In this document: in pieces, positions 19,090 through 25,601 of the stretch
How positions within the stretch are numbered: position 1 is the first letter of the stretch
How the letters are laid out: each line of letters begins with the position of its first letter
Assembly (NCBI RefSeq): GCF_000186365.1
Contig: NC_014961.1
Span: 434,001-498,000, forward strand
Length of the DNA stretch: 64,000 nt
Source: Desulfurococcus mucosus DSM 2162
GTDB lineage: Archaea; Thermoproteota; Thermoprotei_A; Sulfolobales; Desulfurococcaceae
Direction of reading: 5' to 3'
The notes under the pieces: model-generated
The model's input: only the letters and a program-made list of their open reading frames with translations
The model's database searches: none
What the model was told of the DNA's origin: nothing
Position numbers and translations under genes: made by a program

Positions 19090-19362
19090 AAGCCTCGCCT
19101 TTCAAGGCGGGGATATTAAGTTTAAAAATGTTGTAGTATAATAGAAGCGGGTGCTTCCCCTATGGGCGGTGAGGGTTTCCTAACCCTGTGCGCTGTCTTC
19201 AGGGTTAGCCCCGAGCCCGTGGAGACGCCACGACCCCTAGCCCAGATGGGGGTCTCTGACCACCCCGACTGCCCCGCAGATGACGGATGTAGCCCCGAAC
19301 AGATGCGGGGAACCAGTGAACCCCCTAAAGGAAAACCCCCTTTAGGGCGGGGAGGAGGTCAG
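19090..19362 (+). mobile_element. MITE-like internal deletion derivative of the tnpB element (273 bp)
   Basis: Both ends match the element at 8883-10194: left AAGCCTCGCCTTTCA and right GGGAGGAGGTCAG. It retains the first ~20 codons of tnpB (MGGEGFLTLCAVFRVSPEPV, from 19162) and the last ~130 nt of the element, with all catalytic coding lost. The retained right part is about 90% identical to the full copy. It lies 35 nt after the hmgA stop. It could be mobilised in trans and could still give a right-end RNA. Confidence 0.8.
19240..19362 (+). ncRNA. Putative stand-alone guide-RNA scaffold in the tnpB-less element
   Basis: Matches the right-end RNA region of the full element, including the CCCCGCA/TGCGGGG stem and the right-end hairpin loop region CCCTTTAGGG. 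Any guide would be read from the flank beginning ATGCTATCAGTACGGGG at 19363. Expression is not shown by the sequence; this is inference from conservation. Confidence 0.35.
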
Positions 19363-19404
19363 ATGCTATCAGTACGGGGATCTACTCCTTATATCTGCGA
19401 GCCC

Positions 19405-19527
19405 GCCCGTTCCGCCCTGCAGAGCTACAGGTGGATAATCGGTGACGCCCGCTACCTCGCGTTCCTCGAGTGCATTGCCCACTGCTTCGCTCCGCCGTGG
19501 GTCTCTTCCTGCCCCGGAGGTAGTTAG
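19405..19527 (+). pseudogene. Fragment of a paralogue of the GC-rich secreted protein at 23007-25052
   Basis: About 40 codons read SYRWIIGDARYLAFLECIAH, aligning with QYRWVVGDPDYLAFLDSISR of the 681-residue protein; the surrounding residues (AR.A before, F.PP after) also match. The fragment is on the opposite strand to the intact gene and has no start of its own; its frame is continuous with the mobile element to its left. It is best read as the remains of a second copy largely lost, perhaps with the insertion of the small element. Confidence 0.6.
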
Positions 19528-20222
19528 TGCTCCAGCCCGTACTCCAAGTGCTCAAACACCTTTGCGGAGGCTATCACTATTAATGCCGAGGCGAAGAGCG
19601 CGGCCGTGCAGGCAGTAGGCAGCGAGACATCGACATGCCCTTCATACCGAACCATGGTCAGGGGTGACGTGAAGTAAAAGAACAGTGCTAGGGGTGCGTC
19701 GATTGTTCCTCGAGCACTCACCTCATTGGTGAGTACTATGGGTGCCGCTATGGGCACGAGCATGAAGACCGCCACGAAGTACAGCAGGGCGGCCCTCTGG
19801 TCTCTCAGTAGTAGTGCCGGGGCGAAAAGGGAGATGTATGTTAAAAGCCTGAGAAGCAAGTAGCCGACTAAGTAGTCGCCCCCTGAGGCGTAGGCGACCA
19901 GCAGCAACACAGCTGCTAAAGGCGCCAGGGATAGTGTAAAGGAAGCCAGCTTGGCAGCGAACAGGCTCCTCCAGTCTTTGAACATGTTGACCTCGAAGAC
20001 CACCACCAAGGGGCTTCCGATCATGTGAAGCCCGGCAGCCAGAACGTACACTGGGAGCAAGAGGTACTCCAGAAGGGGCACCATGGATCTTTCCATGTCA
20101 CCCTCATAAGTGCTCAGGATTGAGTGGAGACTGAGGGCTATCACAGCGATCAATGCTAGGGAGAGCGGGTGGAAGAGCCCGCTTTTCAGGTACCACTTAA
20201 CTATGTATTTAACCTTCTTCAC
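19524..20222 (-). CDS. ABC-2-type permease-like membrane protein
   Basis: About 232 residues with six hydrophobic stretches. The start is taken as the GTG at 20220-20222, which has GGGAGG 4 nt upstream; an in-frame ATG at 20243 is possible. It overlaps the stop of the ABC ATPase gene, so the two are translationally coupled. Size and spacing of helices fit an ABC-2-type export permease. No motif gives the substrate. It forms a transporter with the ATPase and perhaps the single-domain membrane protein encoded before it. Confidence 0.65.
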   Translation of the reverse strand: MKKVKYIVKWYLKSGLFHPLSLALIAVIALSLHSILSTYEGDMERSMVPLLEYLLLPVYVLAAGLHMIGSPLVVVFEVNMFKDWRSLFAAKLASFTLSLAPLAAVLLLVAYASGGDYLVGYLLLRLLTYISLFAPALLLRDQRAALLYFVAVFMLVPIAAPIVLTNEVSARGTIDAPLALFFYFTSPLTMVRYEGHVDVSLPTACTAALFASALIVIASAKVFEHLEYGLEH

Positions 20223-21066
20223 GTTTCCTCCCAGCATATACATACCTCACACCTGCCCTCCTGAACCCGGAGATCACGCCTCTTTTCACGAGCCCCGCCA
20301 GATCCTCCTCCTTGCATCCCGTCACAATGACCGTCAAGCCCAGGTCGGCTACAACCCTGCATTCCTCTTCTTCGAGGAGACCCAGCGATCGCTGCTTGTC
20401 TCCGAGAGGGTACGCTTCGAAGACGTCGCGAGCCACCAGCTGATCCCTGGTGCCGGCCCACACCACCCTGCCATTGTTCAATATCACTATGTAGTCGGCG
20501 AGCGCTTCCGCCTCCTCGGGAGTGTGAGTGGTGAAGATTATGTCCGACCTCCTGCTGATGAGATTCGCCAGCACTCCCGCCCTGCGGATATCTAGGTGTG
20601 CGAAGGGCTCGTCGATTATGACTACTCCATCCCAGCAGGCCAGAGAGGCCCATATACCCACCAGCTGCGCCTGCCCCGAGGACAGGCCAGCTAATTTCAC
20701 ATCGTAAAACTCCGTGAGCCCCAGTAAGCGAGCCAGGCTCTCGGCCTCGTCGCCGCAGCCCCTATCCTCGCTCAGTATCTTGACGATGTCTCTAATCCTT
20801 ATGCCCAGGTTGAAACGCGGCTTCTCGAACATGAAGGATATAGCTCTCACGGCTCTTTCGCGCTCGACATAGGGCTCGATACCGTTTACGAGCGCCCTGC
20901 CCGTGGTCGGGTACCTAAGCCCCGCCAGTATTGTGAGCAAAGTGGTCTTGCCGCTGCCGTTGGGCCCGAGGACAGCGATCCTAGCCCCCTCGTAAGCAAA
21001 GGAGACCTCGGAAAGGGCCCATGTCTTGCCGAACCGCTTGCTCAGCTTCTCGACTCTAAGCATCAT
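20209..21066 (-). CDS. ABC transporter ATPase
   Basis: 285 residues. Walker A is GPNGSGKTT, the signature is LAGLSSGQAQ, Walker B is VVIIDEPFAHLD, and the H-loop is FTTHTPEEAEALADY. A ~75-residue C-terminal extension after the nucleotide-binding domain resembles that of ABC-2 export ATPases. The signature has LSSGQ rather than LSGGQ, still in the known range. ATG overlaps the stop of the upstream gene (ATGATG at 21061-21066). Middle gene of a three-gene operon. Confidence 0.9.
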   Translation of the reverse strand: MMLRVEKLSKRFGKTWALSEVSFAYEGARIAVLGPNGSGKTTLLTILAGLRYPTTGRALVNGIEPYVERERAVRAISFMFEKPRFNLGIRIRDIVKILSEDRGCGDEAESLARLLGLTEFYDVKLAGLSSGQAQLVGIWASLACWDGVVIIDEPFAHLDIRRAGVLANLISRRSDIIFTTHTPEEAEALADYIVILNNGRVVWAGTRDQLVARDVFEAYPLGDKQRSLGLLEEEECRVVADLGLTVIVTGCKEEDLAGLVKRGVISGFRRAGVRYVYAGRKREEG

Positions 21067-21989
21067 GCTTTCCTCAACCTCAGTATAAGCAGTGCAAGGC
21101 CGGCGGCCACGAATACATACGACACGGGGAACAGTGCGACATTGAAATTGTCCCAGAAGGCCTCAGCCCACGCCTGATCGCTGGGGATGTGGCTCACGTA
21201 GTCTAAGAAGAGTTCCTCCCGAGGAGGGATTGGGATCCCGCCTTTCTTCTCCTCGACGTCTTTAAAATACTGCTCTAGGGTGCTCTTCAGTGCGGGGCAC
21301 GCTGAGCCGAAGTCGTTTAAGAAGGTCTGCGGGATAGCCGGGTGAACCAGTATCATGTCGGTGGCGAGGTAGCGGTCGCCCATGCGAACGAATATGGGGA
21401 GACCTATCCGGTCGGCGAGGCTCTCGTTCGTCGAGAGGTCAACGACCTCGGCCTCATAAGTCCTGGCAAAGCCCAGGTAAGCCTCCGGGGTGGCTAGGCT
21501 GAAGAAGCCCCGCCCCTTGAAGCCTGCTCTCTTAAAGTCCCTGTAGGCAACGCCTCCATAAATGGCGACGGTGGCCTCTCCTGCCTTGGGTGTGGCCAGC
21601 CTCGCAAAGGAGCTGTTCTGGTAGCTCAGGGGCACGCGAGCGTTGCACAGAACCGTTACATTCTCCGCGGTAAACGAAAACCCGCCTTCTCTGAGGGGTC
21701 TGATGCCCACGTGCATCCAACCCTCGAGCTCGTACAGCGTGAGGTTGACCTCGTACGCGTCCGAGCCCAGGTAAGCGACGTCGGCCTCGACTATGTGAAG
21801 CGAGGAATGGTTCACGAACCCCGGATCCGTCACGATCCCGTAATATGTGAACCTCGTGCCCGGCTCTAAGTCGTGAGGGCTTGCAACATAGGTGGGGAAG
21901 AACCCGAGCAACGGGTAAGAAGACAGGATAAGCGGTATCGCCATGAAGAGGGCTGAGAAAAGGACATATACTCCTGAGCCCGCCCTCAT
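21063..21989 (-). CDS. Membrane protein with large extracellular domain, partner of an ABC transporter
   Basis: 308 residues. An N-terminal hydrophobic helix (~8-30) and a C-terminal helix (~282-303, VSYVFVAAGLALLILRL) flank an outside domain of ~250 residues with several N-glycosylation sequons. The domain matches nothing I recognise. The two-helix layout with a large loop resembles accessory permeases of ABC-2 systems, where the outside domain may bind the exported molecule. First gene of the operon; a possible TATA (AAGTTTTTAAACT, minus strand) lies near 22090. No clear ribosome site precedes the ATG. Confidence 0.6.
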   Translation of the reverse strand: MRAGSGVYVLFSALFMAIPLILSSYPLLGFFPTYVASPHDLEPGTRFTYYGIVTDPGFVNHSSLHIVEADVAYLGSDAYEVNLTLYELEGWMHVGIRPLREGGFSFTAENVTVLCNARVPLSYQNSSFARLATPKAGEATVAIYGGVAYRDFKRAGFKGRGFFSLATPEAYLGFARTYEAEVVDLSTNESLADRIGLPIFVRMGDRYLATDMILVHPAIPQTFLNDFGSACPALKSTLEQYFKDVEEKKGGIPIPPREELFLDYVSHIPSDQAWAEAFWDNFNVALFPVSYVFVAAGLALLILRLRKA

Positions 21990-22344
21990 GATTCTACACC
22001 ACTCACTTCAATATGAAGCTAAGAGCTGTTGGAATCAACTGTAGCACTATATTGCCGAACATGCCTTCCCCGTCTACGTATACCCAGCAGAGTTTAAAAA
22101 CTTATCCAGAGACGGCTTGTGAGCCGGATCTCTCCCCCGCTAGGCCCTGGATTGGGCTCACTCCCCCTGGGACCCCGGCCTCCACGTGCTCGGGATCCAT
22201 GTCCTTAGGGGATCCCGGCCGGGTGGCGGAGAGGCGTGGACGGGGCCGTGGCAGCGTGGGTTGCCGTGGCGGGCGGGTCCCGGTTGCGGCGGGGCCCCCG
22301 GGGAGTCGGCCGTGGCGGAGGGGTGTAGCGGGTTGGGGCGAATG

Positions 22345-22398
22345 ATTGCACATGATCCCGTGGATCATTGCACATGATCCCTCCAGATCATGTGCAAT
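22345..22398. repeat. Three copies of a 13-bp motif, two forming a perfect inverted repeat
   Basis: ATTGCACATGATC occurs at 22345-22357 and 22367-22379 in direct orientation and as its reverse complement at 22386-22398. The second and third copies form a 13-bp perfect stem with the 6-nt loop CCTCCA. Between copies one and two lies the small palindrome GATCCCGTGGATC with a 3-nt centre. The arrangement fits a protein-binding cluster or a strong hairpin. Confidence 0.75.
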
Positions 22399-22507
22399 GA
22401 ATAAACGGCCCGCACACAGTGATCCCCTCCCCTCTTCAATTGGAACGATCCCGCCCCGCGGCACGCCGCCGGCCGCCCGCCGCGGGGGCTCCGGCGGAGA
22501 CCCCCCG

Positions 22508-22645
22508 CTAGCGGTGGAAGAGCGAGGCTGTCTCCGTGAGCCTGACCATTCCGTACGCGGCGACTGCGACGAGCACTATGACGGCTACGACGGTGCCCGC
22601 CGCGACGCCCCTGAAGCCGCGCCCGGTGCGCCTCAAGGCGATCAC
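22508..22645 (-). CDS. Small single-helix membrane protein, pilin-like N-terminus
   Basis: 45 codons from a GTG at 22643-22645: a basic start with RGFRG followed by the hydrophobic run VAAGTVVAVIVLVAVAAYGM and a short polar tail ETASLFHR. The basic-Gly-hydrophobic pattern resembles a class III (type IV pilin) signal, but no mature domain follows, so it may be a truncated pilin or a stand-alone membrane peptide. Ribosome site is weak. In GC-rich DNA chance frames are common; the well-formed helix is the only support. Confidence 0.3.
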   Translation of the reverse strand: MIALRRTGRGFRGVAAGTVVAVIVLVAVAAYGMVRLTETASLFHR

Positions 22646-22705
22646 CCACGGTCGATCACTATGCTCGGCCTCCTCTTAAAGGCTTCCCGCCGCGGCGGGG
22701 CGACT

Positions 22706-22961
22706 ATGGTGCAACGCGCAGAAGAGTGGGCCGATCGCCCGGGGTCGCGCGCCGGCCCCGCGGCCCGCGGGATCCCGGTGCTGGCTAGGGATCGGCTTCC
22801 ACTTCTGCACGTTGCACCATGCCGGCCTCCAGCGTGCCTGCCGCAGGTAGAACGCCGCGGGCGTTGCGTCGGTGACGCGCGCCGGCAGGAGCGGCACCTA
22901 GGCTGGGCACGTCGCCGGCGGGCTATTATCGATCGGCTTCCTCCTCCGCGCGTTGCACCAT
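22706..22961. repeat. Three copies of a 31-bp repeat in both orientations
   Basis: Copies lie at 22790-22820 and 22931-22961 (direct) and 22706-22736 (inverted). All three share GATCGGC at one end and CGTTGCACCAT at the other, with a variable pyrimidine-rich middle. Read from the CCAT end, each copy starts with ATG and encodes MVQRAE followed by an acidic or Trp residue and AD, so they may be relics of a repeated gene start rather than pure DNA sites. No other copies were noticed in the window. Confidence 0.65.
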
Positions 22962-22992
22962 AATCGGTGCACGGCGCGGGCACCCGGTTCGG

Positions 22993-22999
22993 GAAAAAG
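22993..22999 (-). terminator. Short T-run after the GC-rich secreted-protein gene
   Basis: On the minus strand CTTTTTC lies 8 nt after the stop codon at 23007. Archaeal termination uses short T-runs; this one is minimal (five T) but stands out in the GC-rich surroundings. Confidence 0.35.
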
Positions 23000-23006
23000 G
23001 GATCCG

Positions 23007-25052
23007 CTACCAGTTGACGAACACGTAGTAGATGGTGCCGCCGTGGTGGACGTAGTAGTAGAACTCCCTGCCCCTCACTTGGTCGTCGGGACGCCACCTG
23101 TGCTCGAAGACTAGCTCGCCGTTCACGTAGACGGCGAACGCCCACTCGCTCGGGTTCTTCCAGTTGCCGATGTGCAGCGTGATGTTGAGCCCGCCGGCGT
23201 CGGCCTCGTACCTCGCGTAGCCGACCGGCCTGCCGTGCTCGTCGACCCCGGTCTGGACGTCCTCCTTCTTCTCGGCCTCGACCACGAGTATCCTCGGGGC
23301 GGGCGGGGCCTCGTAGACCACCGGGGCGGCGGCGAGCGCGGCGGGCAGGGCTCCCCTTACCAGCGACGGGGGCTCGAAGCGGCGGGATATGGAGTCGAGG
23401 AAGGCGAGGTAGTCGGGGTCGCCGACGACCCACCTGTACTGCTCCATCGCGACGCGGGCGGTCTCCGTGTTGCCGGCGGTCATCGCGAGGTTGGCGGGCG
23501 CGGCATCCACGATGTTGCCCATCCAGCTGCCGGGCACTATCGCGGGCCTGAGCGCCAGCGCCCTGGTGAGCATCGCGTCGAGCCACGGCGCCTTCAGCCA
23601 CGCGGGGAGCGCGAGCGTCGCGTTCGCTATCCCCGTGTACAGCATGGTGGGGGTGCCGATGCCCGGGTAGAACTTGGTGACGCTCTCCAGCTTCTCGAGG
23701 ACGGTTTCCTTGGGGAGGCTCGCGGTGTCCACGAGGGTTATCGCGTCCTCGGCGCCGTCGCCGTCGACGTCGTAGGCCTGGGCGTAGATGCTCAGCCGGT
23801 ACCTCGCGTAGTGGAGCACGGAGATCGCGTGGGGCACCGGGAGGCCGGTGGAGGGGTCGGGCATGGGGCTTAAGAGGAACACGGACGCGAACGCGCCGAG
23901 CGCCGAGGACGCGAAGAGCGCGGTGGATGTGGACGCGCCGCCGCACACGTAGCCGTCGAGGTAGCGCGGAACCATCGGCGACATCAGCCCCACGACGCGA
24001 CCCGAGGCGTTGCCGAGGATCACGTCGAGCGTCACGCGCGGCACCCAGTATGAGTAGAGGTCGTCTAGGTCGTGGCCCGGCGGGTGCGTCAGCCTGACGG
24101 CGAGAGCGAACGCGGGGTGGCCGACGACGACCCAGAAGCCGAGGTCGGGCGTCCACGAGAACGGCGCGTTGTCGAAGGTTATCCTCGACACCGTGCCGTT
24201 GCCCTCCTCTAAGTAGTCGGAAAGCCTCATCCGCGACTCCAGCTTCGCCACCGGCTCCTCGAGCAGGAGGAGGACGCGGTTGATGCGGTAGGACGCACTG
24301 CCCGCCTCCAGCACCGCGCCGTCGCTGGCGGGGAGTTCGACGCGCCACAGCGCCCAGCCCGAGACAGCCTTCCTCACCTCGCCGGCGGCGTGCTCTATGG
24401 TGTAGAACGGGTCGTTGCGGAGCCAGCCTGGCGGCACGTACCGGTCGTCCGCTATCGCCAGCGATCTCTCGAAGAGGTCGAGGTAGGCGGACGCGTTGGC
24501 GAACGCCCCGTGTATCACGACGTCTATCCCGCCGCCGTTGTAGAACGCGGTGACCACGAGCACGGCGCCGAACGCCAGCCTGACCACGCCCATCCTAACC
24601 AGCTTAACGTCGCGGGGCGGCTCGTAGCCCCAGCCGGCGGGCTGCCCCCAGCCGACGCGCGTGTCGAAGACGCGCACCTCCGGAGCGAGCGTCTCGTTGC
24701 CCTCGCGCCACTCGACCCTCATCGCGCCCGCCGGGTTCGGGCCCAGCGCGGCGAGCAGCCAGTCCATGTACGGCTTGACCTCCGATACATTAACATCCCG
24801 CATCCTCGACCACAGGTTCGCGGTCAGCGCCTCACCGTCGAGCACGCGGAGCGTCCCGTTCAGGCTGGACGGCGGAGGCGACGGGGGCGTCGCCGTAACC
24901 GTTGGCGTCGCGTGGGTGCCCGTCCCGCTGGTAGCGGTCGACCCCGCGGGGCCCCTCGGCGCGAGCCCCGCGAGCAGCCTGAGCCCGCCTCCCCACGCGA
25001 GCCACGCCAAGAACACGAGGAGGATCAAGGTAGCCACGAGCGCCTTCCTCAT
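23007..25052 (-). CDS. GC-rich secreted or membrane-anchored protein of unknown function
   Basis: 681 residues. The N-terminus is a signal anchor (MRKALVATLILLVFLAWLAW), followed by a Thr/Pro/Ser linker and a large outside region with several N-glycosylation sequons and the Asp-rich segment AYDVDGDGAEDAITL. The C-terminus is Tyr-rich and beta-like (REFYYYVHHGGTIYYVFVNW). I do not recognise the family. Codons end in G or C far more than in neighbouring genes, with many GCG and GTC, pointing to a different origin. A fragment of a second copy remains at 19405-19527. ATG has GGTGGCGAC upstream and a TATA box at 25089-25098. Confidence 0.75.
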   Translation of the reverse strand: MRKALVATLILLVFLAWLAWGGGLRLLAGLAPRGPAGSTATSGTGTHATPTVTATPPSPPPSSLNGTLRVLDGEALTANLWSRMRDVNVSEVKPYMDWLLAALGPNPAGAMRVEWREGNETLAPEVRVFDTRVGWGQPAGWGYEPPRDVKLVRMGVVRLAFGAVLVVTAFYNGGGIDVVIHGAFANASAYLDLFERSLAIADDRYVPPGWLRNDPFYTIEHAAGEVRKAVSGWALWRVELPASDGAVLEAGSASYRINRVLLLLEEPVAKLESRMRLSDYLEEGNGTVSRITFDNAPFSWTPDLGFWVVVGHPAFALAVRLTHPPGHDLDDLYSYWVPRVTLDVILGNASGRVVGLMSPMVPRYLDGYVCGGASTSTALFASSALGAFASVFLLSPMPDPSTGLPVPHAISVLHYARYRLSIYAQAYDVDGDGAEDAITLVDTASLPKETVLEKLESVTKFYPGIGTPTMLYTGIANATLALPAWLKAPWLDAMLTRALALRPAIVPGSWMGNIVDAAPANLAMTAGNTETARVAMEQYRWVVGDPDYLAFLDSISRRFEPPSLVRGALPAALAAAPVVYEAPPAPRILVVEAEKKEDVQTGVDEHGRPVGYARYEADAGGLNITLHIGNWKNPSEWAFAVYVNGELVFEHRWRPDDQVRGREFYYYVHHGGTIYYVFVNW

Positions 25053-25368
25053 GTTGTCGCCACCAATATTATTAATGTATGCGTGAAACTATTTATGCCT
25101 TGCAGGAGCCCGGTGTGGCACGGGTAGTCGGCTTACCCCCGGCTGTGCAATATTATATATCACGTTCCATCAACGCGTGCATGCACTATTTCCATAGACT
25201 ACTAAACATACAGGCTGAGAATAGTCAGGGTAGAATCAATTGATGGCTGTCTCCCGTGCAGCAGTAGTCCTTGTAGGTTGCTGTGTTGCCCATCATAACG
25301 CTCCAAGCCGGCTTAGGGCACGGCTATGGGTGTGCCCACGGCCGCTATTACGGTGGCTTCCTTCATGC
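25053..25368. other. Intergenic region with promoter of the secreted-protein gene
   Basis: GCATAAATAG (minus strand, 25089-25098) is a good TATA box for the gene ending at 23007, giving a ~15-nt leader. An A/T-rich patch CAATATTATATATCACG at ~25147 could be a second promoter, but no gene follows it. Nothing else is recognised in the ~315 nt; I looked for a tRNA or attachment site near the recombinase-like gene and saw none. Confidence 0.5.
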
Positions 25369-25596
25369 TTAGACGCCTCCGAGCTTGCTTAAGATGTCTT
25401 CGGCTGCTACCTGAGAGGTGTAGTGTAGTATCCTGTCTAGCTTCCTGTGCCCGGTTATCTTGGCGATTATCGTGGGGTTTACGCCTTCCTTCGCCAGGAG
25501 CCAGGGTATCAGCTGCTTCTCCAAGACGGCTCTAACCCTCTCCCCAACGCTCACATTAGACCTGTCCACGCTGACCTCGTAGCCCGCGTCATCCAC
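25369..25596 (-). CDS. Short protein like the C-terminal end of a tyrosine recombinase
   Basis: 75 residues. WLLAKEGVNPTIIAKITGHRKLDRILHYTSQ resembles the last part of phage-type integrases (LL.kGv.p..i...lGH.k...t..YT), including the GH pair and the Tyr that would be the nucleophile. The upstream Arg and HxxR box are not clearly present and the core-binding domain is absent, so it cannot be a full recombinase. It starts 5 nt after the stop of the CedA-like gene, so it is probably expressed with it. It may be a remnant or a recruited DNA-binding piece. Confidence 0.45.
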   Translation of the reverse strand: MDDAGYEVSVDRSNVSVGERVRAVLEKQLIPWLLAKEGVNPTIIAKITGHRKLDRILHYTSQVAAEDILSKLGGV

Positions 25597-25601
25597 GTGG
25601 A

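Larger units (their letters stand above)
22190..23006. other. Very GC-rich accessory stretch without a convincing large gene
   Basis: Roughly 800 nt visibly richer in G and C than most of the window. Long open frames exist on both strands, but their products are Arg/Ala/Gly/Pro-rich and look like chance frames in GC-rich DNA. Within it are a 13-bp motif repeated three times, three copies of a 31-bp repeat, and one short frame encoding a membrane helix, each listed separately. It adjoins the GC-rich secreted-protein gene and shares its composition, suggesting a common origin by transfer. Confidence 0.5.

Noticed and set aside
22345-22398. The 13-bp motif cluster considered as a replication origin
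   Set aside because: No cdc6/orc1 or other initiator gene nearby and no long A/T-rich unwinding region; origin function is not supported.
22642-24348. Open frame of 568 codons on the minus strand, in another frame than the 23007-25052 gene
   Set aside because: Its product is almost only Arg, Ala, Gly and Pro without domains; it is a by-product of the GC-rich codon use of the real gene on the same strand.
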